A stretch of DNA of 64,000 bases. Source: Coleophoma eucalyptorum. Lineage: Eukaryota > Ascomycota > Leotiomycetes > Helotiales > Dermateaceae. Both the position numbers and the translations under genes were made by a program. Below the pieces are notes generated by a model. The model was given only the letters and a program-made list of their open reading frames with translations, made no database searches and was not told the DNA's origin. Positions 1-10,478 of this stretch are shown in pieces (the first letter of the stretch is position 1; each line of letters starts with the position of its first letter). The stretch lies in contig JALRME010000053.1 in assembly GCA_026120035.1 (NCBI GenBank), positions 63,499 through 127,498 of the forward strand, read 5' to 3'.

Positions 1-112
1 TACTCCCATTTGACTCCTCTATAGAAGGGTCAAATAGGTTGAACAACACACAGAGATCTTCACATGAACTGCATAGTCTCATAATTATTTAATTTTTAAT
101 TATTCATCATAT

Positions 113-1318
113 CTATGAAGACAGACTCGACGATGAGGACCAAACGTCCGCCGGTGTCCGACTACTCGACCGAATCTTTCGGTTCCGCTGACAATACTCC
201 TCCTCCTCGTAGTCCCTCCACCGCAACAAGCGCCCATTAACAGCTGGTGGCTGCTCTACATCCTTATCACTCACCAACCCGAATGCCATCCGCTGCTGTC
301 GAGTCCTCTGCCTCACATGCGCCGCAATCCGATCCGTAACCAGCATAGCCCACCTACAATCAAAGCCAAACCCGGGTAAATCCTGCTGCATAAAATGCCA
401 ATGGCCGCGAAACTCCAAACTCTCCAAATCGACCAGCTTCTTGCTGAAATCGTCGAGCGCTGCGTACAGCGGCCGGAAGGGTCCCGTTGCTCGTCGTGGG
501 TTGTCCGGGTCGAATCCGGCTTCCAACAAGCTCCCGCTCCCGAACTCCTCGTCTGGCTCCAGCGTTGGCTCTGCTCGGGCTATGTAGCTCTCGTACTGCT
601 TCCGGTCGTAGGACCGCTGGTCATCGGGGTCCGCGATGAGATAGAAGACCGTCGTTTCTAACTGCGGGAGGTGGGACTTCAGAACCTCCGTCAGGACCGG
701 CATCGTAATTTCGTATTCCGTCGTGCTGTTTCCAAAGATTTGCAGGTGGGTGATGGTGGCCGTATTCCGCGCGCCTACTTGCTGGAAGAAAGAGACATAA
801 CTCAGCTCAGATAAGAAAGCCGGGCTTTCTTCCTTGGTACTGAAGAGATTCGCTATCGGATAGTTGAGATGCTGGTCCGTCTCCCGGAAGTACCGATAGC
901 CTGGCGCGAAGGACTCCCGCGAGAGGTTGACGCCGAAGACATTGTTGCTGTACATGAAAAACGAGCCTTCGTCGGCTATCTTCTTGCAGGTCTGTAGGAT
1001 GGCTGCGTGGATATGGCGAGCGCTGTTCCGCGGGCCGCGTGCTGGGATGAGCCCTCTCCCGTTGCCTGAACTATAGCGAGAGTATGGGGCATATCCATCT
1101 CGTCGCCGCCGGAGACTGTCGACAATATGAACGACCTCCAGCTCACCACTAGATGGTGACCGGTTGATTAGGAGGTATTTGTAGATCTGGATCCGAGTCT
1201 CAGCGGCCAGGTCCAGAAAGCAAGTCCTCTTCCGTGACGCATTTTTCTCGTATTCATTCGCTTCTTGTGTTCCAGTTAGCGATGCACGATGGATAGCTTC
1301 ACGGAATTGCTCGCCCAA
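113..1318 (-). CDS. F-box/2EXR-like hypothetical protein, 401 aa
   Basis: Single open frame of 401 codons ending at 113. Near the N-terminus, around residues 33-50, is FLDLAAETRIQIYKYLLI. This matches the short 'L-P-x-E-x-R-x-x-I-Y-x-Y/L-L' signature of the large fungal 2EXR/F-box-like families, whose biochemical role is mostly unknown; F-box proteins normally recruit substrates to SCF ubiquitin ligases. The rest has no motif I recognise, and the C-terminus is a low-complexity Ser-rich tail. The chosen Met is the first in the open frame. An upstream intron and extra 5' exon cannot be excluded. These families are highly expanded and variable in filamentous ascomycetes, so the specific function stays open. 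Confidence 0.7.
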   Translation of the reverse strand: MGEQFREAIHRASLTGTQEANEYEKNASRKRTCFLDLAAETRIQIYKYLLINRSPSSGELEVVHIVDSLRRRRDGYAPYSRYSSGNGRGLIPARGPRNSARHIHAAILQTCKKIADEGSFFMYSNNVFGVNLSRESFAPGYRYFRETDQHLNYPIANLFSTKEESPAFLSELSYVSFFQQVGARNTATITHLQIFGNSTTEYEITMPVLTEVLKSHLPQLETTVFYLIADPDDQRSYDRKQYESYIARAEPTLEPDEEFGSGSLLEAGFDPDNPRRATGPFRPLYAALDDFSKKLVDLESLEFRGHWHFMQQDLPGFGFDCRWAMLVTDRIAAHVRQRTRQQRMAFGLVSDKDVEQPPAVNGRLLRWRDYEEEEYCQRNRKIRSSSRTPADVWSSSSSLSS

Positions 1319-2956
1319 GCCTTCGTTCTTCCTTTCCCCTCAGTGTGTTTTCTTTTTCTTTCTTACCTGCTAAGTGAAGCGACTCAATCCACGTATTGCC
1401 CGCGAGGTCCATCGCTGCAGCCAGCCCTTCCAGCCGGATGGGAAATCCCCACGCAATGGCTCTTTCCACCCACACAAGCTTCCAATTACGTTCCAGAGGT
1501 ATAATGTTTTCTTCTCTCAAGGTAGAAAAAGAAACAATAAAACTAAGGAAGGCTCTCAAATCCGAAGAATTGCGATTGTCCTTCGCTGTTGTACAGCCCA
1601 CTTGCTCCTTTGTTTCCCTTAAGCGAGCAAACTCTCCTTTCCGGATCCGGCGGGGTGCAGCTTTTGTGAAAGTAGTAGGAAATGTTGATGGTTGAGGCCT
1701 TTTTCTTCCTCTTCTTCCCTTGATGGTTGAAAATATCGGATTCAGATGTATATATACAATCAGGACCTCAAAAGGTCGAGGGAAAAAACAGAATCCGGCG
1801 TGTTTTTGTTGGCCCCTCACGGTTCCCACGGATGCAAAGCACACACACACGCACAGTGGAGCCGAGCTAGCCCTCCCCCAGACGGGTTAGCCAGCGCCAA
1901 ACAGCCTATGGGCCAAGAACTAGTAGTCAATGGTATCAGGTACCCGGTGTTCAAAATGGCAGGCTGCTTACCGCCGGAAAGAAAAGAAAGAAGGGGGAAA
2001 AAAAAGGGCTTCCCTATTTTTAACACGGCCATGCGCTCTCCTCTGGGCTAAGCGATCGAATTGCCCGGGACTGCCAAGCTCGCTCGAGGAAAAGACACGA
2101 TCAGTTGACCTCATGCTAGCAGGAGCCTCAGCTGGGCTTCCAGCGTGGCTTGCCCCTGCAAATTTCCCCCGGGCTTAGGAGGGTTGCCTGTACTGGTTGC
2201 TGATGCGTGACATCAGCAAGTCCGTTTCACTACCTTTTATCTCTATACTGCTTTGGGGTCCAGAGGGGTCGCTCGTTGGCATAAACAATGCCCAAGTGAG
2301 TCGGTGCGAAGGCTGCAGTGCAGGTAAGTGAGAACAAAAACATCTGGGAAATTAAGCTTAGGCTATATAATACCCCCGCAGAGCATAGGAGTTCTGCCTT
2401 CGTTGTGCACTCAAAACATTGTAGGAAACACAGAACGGTTGTAAGTGTGACCGCCCTCCAACGTGGTTAGGAGGGGAGGGGTACTAGATTCGCGGTCCGT
2501 TTACTGCCATATTCTAGGTCGGTGCCAATGATTCCGTTCTAAATTGGCACAATTATGGGCGTCCACCGGCGCAAGAACATTGTAAGCATCGACCTTTTGG
2601 TTTGGTTCTAGGGCACGAACTAGGCATTCTCTCCTTACGAGGACTTGGGAGGAGCAGAACTAATTACGTCACTTTCCTCATACATACTTAGTCAACCTAA
2701 CTGGGTAGTCAAGGGTCGGATTAAAAACGGGCCAGGATTTTGGTATACATAATTCATATTGTACCCTCGGTGCTATCTTTCAAAGATGCTACTTTGGATA
2801 TTGCTTAATGATAAACAGGGAATGACCTCTGTCGGCCCTGGGCATTAATTTTGATCTTCAGGATTCAGCGAAGTGTTTCTAGGCGTTTTCATCAATGGGC
2901 TTAAAGCTATTGGTGTGCATGTACCAAGAGCCTTTCTGCCATTTCTACTTCCGCTA
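1319..2956. other. Intergenic, promoter side of the F-box-like gene
   Basis: No convincing gene seen. It holds a TATA-like run (tatatataca, about 1747-1757) on the upstream side of the F-box-like gene, a short CA repeat near 1840-1856 and a second TATA-like stretch (ctatataata) near 2361. Open frames here overlap on both strands and look like chance. Confidence 0.5.
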
Positions 2957-4453
2957 CTACCTTGTGTCTGGCTTTTGCGCACAAATGAAGTATCTGGGTG
3001 AAATGATTAGTTGATCAAGTCTCATTTAAAGGCCTGGGACTCGGACTTACACGTCCTGGTAGCACTTCGCATTTGGATCGTAGACTGCTTCTCGTGTTCG
3101 TGCGAAGATACCATCTATATCTGGCTCAGTCCACTGTTGATATGTCAGTAAATTCACCTTTCTGTGGCTTTTGTGTACTTACCTCAAGACCGCTCTTCGA
3201 AATTTTCTCGACAAGTTCGTTCATTTCTTTCTTGAGCCGTAATTGGTTTAAAGTTCCCAAGTTCTTCTGCCTCGCATCTTCCGGCCATTTTCCAATCGGG
3301 ACTGCAATCCTTTGTTCTTGAATATTGACGAATCCAGCCTTCTCAAGCCAGCTCTTGAACTTGCAGGTAACATCGAAACTCATCACAGGCTTCTCCTTGA
3401 CTTCTCTGGGCAATTCTGACAAGTTTTGGCCTAAAGCCTCCTCATCTTTTTGATGCAGTGCTTTTTGAATATCAATATCTACCTCACAGAAATCCACCCA
3501 ACCCCCTGGTTTCAATGCGTTGAAACACTGCGAGAAAAACCAAGACCAGTCGGATACGCTGCCTTGAAGATCTCGCGCATGAACTAAGTCGTACTGGGAT
3601 GCGATAGTCCATTCTTCATTGAAATCATCCAGCTCAAAACGAACATTTTCTGGCATCCAATCCATTTGGGTGGGGACGATGTCTATGCCTTTTACCATGG
3701 CGGTTGGATTTCGATCGGCTACATCTGTGATCCAGATTCCTGAACCTGTGCCCACGTCTAAGAATCTCTATTTACTGTCAGTATATTTCATCTACCGGTA
3801 CTGAAGCAACACAGTACTTACTTCGGGCTTCTCTACTGGCGCTAGGTAGAATTGGTCCTTAAGAAGTAAGGTCCATAAATGGTGGCTGGAATCAAACAAA
3901 GAATTAGCAGTGCTAGAAAAGGTCAAATGGAACTACAAACTTTATGTCTTGCTGTTCCCTCCTCCTATCGTCATCGGACATCTCAAAGTATGGTGGTCGT
4001 GACATGGGCAAGAGATCATTCAAAAGACCCATGATTGACCAGGGTGTCCTTGGCATCCTTCCACCATAAGAATGGTATATTCTTCCTTTCTGCTCCCTAT
4101 ACTCCATAATTTCCTCTGCAATCAATTCGGTTTCTATGCAGCAGCCCTCGTCATCTGAATCTTCATCGGTATCATATGCACTGTACACCGTATTGGTGGA
4201 GTTGTTGCTGTCGCTGTCAAAGTCGAAGGTTCTGTCGACATCGGACTCGCAACACGAAAAAACAGATGGTACTGAAATTGACTGCTAGAGGACGTAAAAT
4301 AAGCCACTACAATATTGCTAATTCAGAAAGAAAAAATATCGCTCTTACATCATTGTAATCCTCACGGAAGACTGATATTGATGATATTGAGGTAGGTGAC
4401 ACACTCTCATTTCGCGGAAGCCTTGGATTTGCACTCCTCCATTGCCGACTCAT
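2957..4453 (-). CDS. SAM-dependent methyltransferase, LaeA/TAM type
   Basis: Six exons on the minus strand: 4453-4349, 4245-3941, 3885-3822, 3767-3183, 3133-3051, 2993-2957. They sum to 1179 nt (392 aa), in frame throughout. The N-terminus is acidic and Ser/Asp-rich (about residues 1-80), followed by the GRxYHSYGGR-like segment seen in fungal TAM-domain enzymes. Motif I for S-adenosylmethionine reads LDVGTGSGIWITD (about residue 160), followed by the acidic GIDI strand and a post-I LVHARDLQGSV segment. ALKPGGWVDFCEVD is the usual motif II/III region. The protein ends YFICAQKP, which resembles the YVVYGxKP end of the family. LaeA itself regulates secondary metabolism through the velvet complex, but this family has many paralogues with unknown substrates. 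The first acceptor (at 4246) and the GTTTGT donor (at 3940) are the weakest splice calls. Confidence 0.85.
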
Positions 4454-5461
4454 TGTGAAATCGAATGACCCGATTGATATTTAGGATTGAGGATGAGGTA
4501 TAAAGAAGGCTTCCAAAAGAGGGCGAGAAGGAAGCAGCCGTCGACTTTAAAAAGCGCTTGAGGTAGGGAGCCGTCGCCCCAGATTCTAAGTTATGGCTGC
4601 CCGGAGCATGGACCCCAAACAGTTAAGCAACGGATATCAAGTCGCGTCCCCGTTCGTGGGCTGCATATGGGCGTCCACCCCCTGCAACCGCCATGGCGGG
4701 TTCAAGGTCATCATTCTGGGAGAATTCCGAATTTCTATCCAACGGCATCGCGAATCCTTCTCGGCGTATTGAGTTTATTAAGTCAGAGTGGCATTTCCAG
4801 CCAGTCCGCATCCAGGCGGCATCTACACATTGAGAAGCACGCCGTGCGTGCAGAACCTTCGCCGTTGCTAGACAACAGAAGAAACTTGGATTTTGCTGAC
4901 TGCCCCCCATCGTCACTGTGCTTCTTCCACCATCTGCTGGATCGACGTCTAGTACGAGAGGCACCAACGTCCTCAGCCCATTTGGATTTGGAAGTGCGGT
5001 GTCAGTCCCTCTCATGACCAATGGATCTTGGTTCTCCCCTCGACTTTTGGACCCGCATACGAATATGCCGCCGTCGATCTTCAACAGCCTTAGGGTAGTG
5101 TGGCCGCCTTGGCACCGCAAAACTCCGGGGAAGAGCTCGAACAGGAGAGGCTCCGATGCTGTTCTCCAATGGTCTCGGAAGCGAGGAGGGGCGGGTCGGG
5201 CTGCCTCTTTACTGTGTACAGAGACATAATCCTGAACTCGGAAATAAGCATTCATCTTCAGAAAGTCTCAGCTTGGGCGTGCTGGGGTGGGCTGGCAGCA
5301 TGCTTCCTTCTTTCCTGCCCAGCTGCCCTCCAGGCCCTCTTTGCTTCAAGGGGGATCGACGATAAGCGAGAGCCTCCATGGATGCTGGCTGCCTCGCTGC
5401 TTACAGGCATGAGGATGAGCTGTTGTTGTGACAATCATGGATTTGTTCAGGACCACGCTCT

Positions 5462-5535
5462 GAATTCTGGAGCTTGAGTCTGGAGTCTGGAGTCTGAGGT
5501 CTGAAGTATGAAGTCGGAGGCCGGAATTCGAAGCC
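5462..5535. repeat. Degenerate 7-bp minisatellite (GTCTGGA-like)
   Basis: Successive near-copies of TCTGGAGTC, diverging into TCTGAAGTATGAAGTC, make a purine-rich array of roughly 70 bp. It lies in non-coding DNA. Confidence 0.6.
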
Positions 5536-6492
5536 TGAAGTCAAAGTCAATGATAACCTCTTTCATCCATCTCTCCGAACCACCAGTTGTGTTCTTCCGG
5601 GCATTGGTGGACCGGCAACCACTCGTTTGCGGCCCACCGGTGCATCCGACATTCCTTCCCGTCATGTAGGCAAAACCTCCGAGGAACGATATGGAGATGC
5701 CGGGCATGACCTTGCACAAACAACTGACGGCCTGCACGCATATAAGAAAAGCATACTGCCCCGAGACAGGTTCTGCAGCCCGTCACACCTTCTGTTCTTG
5801 CGTGCAGTTCGGAGGATCATACATGTCACACCTTCACCGATTCACTCGCGGTGCAGCTCACTGCTAATCATGGATGTGGCCGCCGTCACGGCACAGCCGG
5901 GGCTGGTCACGGCGGTGGCGATGCAATGATCCATACGAAGTGATGTGCAGAATGCAAACTCAGACCAGATTCAGATCTGCTCGGCCCCTCCAACCCAAGT
6001 CCTCCGTAAATGGGAAATCCCCAGGCCTTCATGGGCTTCTAGCCAGGGGAAAAGAAGAGATTTTCCATAAAATTCACGACACTACGTCGACGGATTACAA
6101 TCCTTGTCTTCAACATACACCGACTTTCCATTCCATGCGCCATGGGCTGCATTTCAGATCAGGACGACAATTGTCACACACCAGCTATTTCTCAACGACT
6201 CCTTAGTGGCGCTCTATTTTCAACCGGCTGAGGGTTAACCGGTGTCAAGCTCTTCGGGAGCCAGTAAATCTGTCAAGCCATACCCGACATTGCTATTTTA
6301 GCACAAATCCTGATCCCATCATATTATACTGTAGTGGCTGAGCCCTTCCATTTAGCTACCTTTTGCTTCTTCCCTCATTCCATTCTCTGGCCCCGCTGTT
6401 TGGAAGATTGTTACGGCAAGTTTGCGGTAGTTGCCATCCTTCACTTCGACCAAAGCCAGTCTTTTACTTTGATGTGCTATTTTTTTTCATCG

Positions 6493-6497
<5 letters not shown>

Positions 6498-6520
<23 letters not shown>
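6498..6520. repeat. Homopolymer T tract, 23 nt
   Basis: Uninterrupted run of T in intergenic DNA, preceded by T-rich sequence from 6480. It could be a retroposed poly-A tail on the minus strand or a simple nucleosome-excluding tract. No associated element was seen. Confidence 0.8.
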
Positions 6521-6523
<3 letters not shown>

Positions 6524-7862
6524 AACTCTAATATATGTTGGTCCTTAGATTTAGTTCAGATAGACGCAGCGAAAAGGAATTTTCGCAAGCTCTGATTTAT
6601 ATTCATTTTACAAACTCATATTCTAGAAGCAAACACAGGCGACAAAGGTGTTTTGCAAGTTTTGGGTTCATTCCATGGACTTGTTGAAATATTCCACCAC
6701 CGCGACTAGATAGACCGTCTAGATTTCAGACGCTTTGCCCTTGGCAAAGCCAAGCCCAGAAGGCTCGCTATCTGCGAAACAATGGCACAGACATAAACAA
6801 CTATGGACGCGTCTCTATCAACGTAGATTGGAGAGGTTGCTGTGCCAGTAAACAATATCAAAGTGGGTTGAATGAGAGAGGTCAGAGCAGGCTGGACAGG
6901 TTACAATAGGTATTTCGATACCACTTAGCGCTTTAGAAGTAGAAAGATATCCTATACCCTTCGTCAAATTGGTTGGCAGGTCCCTTGTAGGCAGTCAGTC
7001 TGATAACTAAGTCCGCACTTGAATTCGGAAGCGAGCTCAGTATGCTTGGCATGTCAACCCAACTTTCCATATTTTGTTCTGTCTCGCAGTTTTGCCCTGG
7101 GCTCTTACCTTTCTCTTCCCTTCTTGGCATGTGTTTTCTCCAGTAGTCCCTTCACTCTTTGCGTAGATAAAGGCCTCGGATTGGGACTTGCGTCTCAAGG
7201 AGACTGCTGTGACCCCCTCGGCACGGGATACGGCCTGAGCACGCCTCGAATTCCGCCACAATAATGACTCGCTAAACACAACATTGATAGTCTGGCGTAC
7301 AGAAATTCACAGAGACTCACAAAGACACCCCTTTAAACATTGACGCTCTGGTAGCCATCACACATCTGGGACATGTTGTCGACGTAAGCACAACTCCATA
7401 GATGCCGTGTCGCAACCCCATCTCCATCATATCCACCCTTGGTATTCCTCTGGACGCCTGTGATTGGTAAAGGTTAGAGAAGCTACTGATCTAAGCTGCC
7501 CGAAAACGCACGTCCTGAACTTCAAGATGGTCCGGAGTCGGGAAATCTACTCTATAGCAGATGCCAGACTGTAAATCTAGACATATTCTGGTATCATCTT
7601 CATCTGCTCTCCGTTCAGAATGCATAGCCCAGTTTCATCAGAGTTCGTATTATCCACACTCCGGTCAAAGAAGCATCTTCTACTAAGTAAAGTGGGTATG
7701 GCAAATACCTTATAAATATGTCGTGGGAGTACCAAAAATGGTCAGTCCAGATCAGTCATCTTTCGTTACCTCTGTGTTCTGTACTTTCGTTTTTCTTGCT
7801 GGTTCATACTTTTCCATCGTTGATTTTTTTGAACCCTATATGCTTCCCGTCCCTAAATCACC

Positions 7863-10178
7863 ATGAGGGTCCAGAATTTGCTCTCGTTTCAATTCTTTCT
7901 TGCCCTGAATATCTCAGTCGCCACATCACTAGAGCATAGTCACATCGGAGGGGGTGTGCATGCCAGGCGGTCAAATGCGCAATCACTAGAGCGGGATCTC
8001 GATGCCTCACCACTGGAATCAAGGACTATCAGCTTGACGAAATCACTCTTAAATAGACAAACATCTCAGTTGTCAACTAGAGATAGTCCTATTCCTGGAG
8101 ACCATGGACCAAGCAGCAGAGACTGCTGGGGGAATTTTTCAATAGGAACCAATTATGAGGAAAGCTTTCCACAAACGGGAGCAGTCGTCGAGGTGAGTCT
8201 CTGTCATGTGAACCAGTTCTAGGGTGGTACTGATCCTTGATAATAGTATTTTCTCTCCGTTGAGAACGGAACATTGGCGCCAGATGGAGTTTCAAGACAG
8301 GTCTTGACTTTCAATGGCTCCATTCCTGGGCCCTTAATCACTGCTAGTAAGTTAAAATATACCTTGATTCAATATTACGAATTAACGTTATTAGACTGGG
8401 GAGACACTATTCGTGTGACAGTCAAGAATAATTTGGAGAACAACGGGTATATTTCAGACTTCTTGTTCTACTCTAGGTTACATGTCTGACATCACAATAG
8501 AACCGGTGTCCACTGGCATGGACTCCGACAGCTTAATACTAATGATCAAGACGGCACCAATGGTATCACAGAGTGTCCGATTGCACCGGGTCAGAGTAAG
8601 ACGTATGAGTTTGTAGCAACTGAGTACGGGTCTTCATGGTATGTGCATCCGCTCTTGAGTTACTACCAGAAGTCATATTAACACAGTTTCCCTGAAGGTA
8701 CCACAGCCACTTCTCAACACAATATGGAGATGGTGTTGTTGGTCCAATAGTTATCAAAGGACCTGCTAGCACAAACTATGATGAAGATCTAGGACCAGTG
8801 CTCATTCAAGATTGGTATTTTCCGCTTCCTTTTATCAATAATTAGCATTCTATTGACCTGCATAATAGGTATCACCAATCCATTTTCCAAGAAGAAATCA
8901 TTGCTCAACATACTGGAGCGCCTACAGCAGATAACTACCTCTTAAACGGTGTCAACACTGGTGTTGATGGAAATGGTGGGAATAGATTGACCTTGAGCGT
9001 TCAGAAGGGAAAGAAGTATCTAATGAGATTGATCAATGTATCGACCGACAACTTCTTCAAGGTTGGTCTTGGTAAGTTTTGTTATCTGGTATGGAAGATA
9101 TGACTATGTCTAACTGAAAGTTTTCCCAGATGGCCATAATTTCACTGTCATTGCCGCCGACTTTGTCCCAATCCAACCTTTCACAACAGACACCCTAGCT
9201 CTAGGCGTCGGTAAGGCACGCAACACAATGCAAACGAAGTCATCGCTAATTGGGTTCAAAAGGACAACGATACGACGTAATTGTCGAGGCCGCAGCTGAT
9301 GTAGGAAATTACTATCTCCGAGCCGTAGCACCAGCAGCGTGCAGCAACAACGCCAACACCGGTCTGGGTACGGCGAACGGCATCTTCTCCTATGAGGGTG
9401 CACCCTCAGGACTGCCTACCTCTACTGCAGGTACCTTCCCCAACGACTGTAACGATCTCCCACTGGCCAGCCTTGTACCAATGGTTCCAATGGCCGTTGA
9501 TAACTCGACGTTCACGGCGGGAATGACCATGCTACCAGTCGGCGGCCCTGTTACAGCTGATACGTCGTATGGCGGAAGCGTCTTCACGTGGGATTTGAAA
9601 GGCGAGGCCATTGACATCGACTGGGAATATCCCACCCTGATGAAAGTCCAGAATAAAGACGACAACTTTACGGCGGTGGAGAATGTTGTCCGACTTGACA
9701 CTGCAAATGCCTGGACATTCTGGATTGTTCAGAACACCTTTGCAGTCGCGCATCCGTAAGTCTCATCGCAACCAACCTCCACAAAATACCCTGCTCTTTT
9801 GAAAGTACCTCCTTAACCGAATATAGCATGCATCTCCACGGCCACGACTTCAGTATCCTAGGCCAGGGCGACGGAACCTTCACTGCTGCAGACGACACTG
9901 CAAAGCTTAACTTTGCGACACCCACCCGTCGCGACACCGTCATGCTCCCACCTTCAGGCTGGACCGCGCTTGCATTCATGACTGACAACCCCGGTGTGTG
10001 GCTCTTCCATTGCCACATCGGTTGGCACGTGGGCGGAGGACTCTCCTTGCAGTTCCTGGAGAGAGAGTCGGATATTCTTTCGACGGTCAAGATCGGTGCT
10101 GATCTTGCGGATACTTGCGCAAGCTTCAAGACGTATAATGCGCAGGCTGTATATAAAAAGTCAGACTCTGGCTTGTGA
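7863..10178 (+). CDS. Secreted laccase (multicopper oxidase)
   Basis: Nine exons: 7863-8192, 8247-8346, 8395-8446, 8501-8638, 8698-8814, 8869-9071, 9130-9210, 9263-9755, 9827-10178. They total 1866 nt (621 aa) with all junctions in frame. Laccases oxidise phenols with a four-copper centre and reduce oxygen to water. All copper ligand motifs are present: HWH at 165-167, HSH at 209-211, HPMHLHGH at 504-511, and HCHIGWH at 566-572 with C567 as the type-1 Cys ligand. TECPIAPG and a Leu at the axial position are typical of ascomycete laccases. A hydrophobic signal peptide begins [16 protein letters not shown]. About 65 residues rich in Ser/Arg, likely a propeptide, precede the conserved [12 protein letters not shown]. 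The protein ends DSGL, the C-terminal plug of asco-laccases. It stands tail to tail with the MFS transporter gene. Lignin, melanin or phenolic detoxification roles are all possible. Confidence 0.95.
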
Positions 10179-10478
10179 TTAATTTGAGGGCATTATCAAA
10201 TAGTTGATATTTGTTAGGCAATATGAATTTATTAGGTAGATGTAGTAGCGGGTCAATGCTTGGAGTAGAGACTACACAGTGGACAGGATAAATAGACATA
10301 TTGGCATTATCTTCATCTCGAATTTTAGTAGTTATATATCTCAAGCGGTGGTGTCATGTCTCACGGTGTCATCACTCAATATCAAGTGACCGATAAGTAC
10401 AATCAATCTTCCTATTCCAGCGGTAGCTTGTCATACCTGTCAACATAATGAACCAGCTGAAATATACACTTGAGTCTA
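10179..10478. other. Convergent intergenic region, laccase/MFS transporter
   Basis: About 300 bp separating two convergent stop codons. Nothing beyond AT-rich 3' sequence is visible. Confidence 0.5.

Larger units (their letters stand above)
4454..7862. other. 3.4-kb gene desert between methyltransferase and laccase
   Basis: No gene I can support. The first 0.8 kb is GC-rich and open on both strands by chance. A degenerate GGAGTCT minisatellite lies at 5462-5535, a pure T tract at 6498-6520, and a perfect 8-bp inverted repeat with a 3-nt loop (GCTTTGCC...GGCAAAGC) at about 6730-6748. The last several hundred bases are presumably the laccase promoter. Confidence 0.45.

Noticed and set aside
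1299..1850. 183-codon minus-strand frame upstream of the F-box-like gene
   Set aside because: Composition is low-complexity and Phe/Arg-rich with no motif; most likely 5' UTR or promoter.
4623..5255. 210-codon minus-strand frame
   Set aside because: GC-rich region open in several frames on both strands; no family motif, no splice context.
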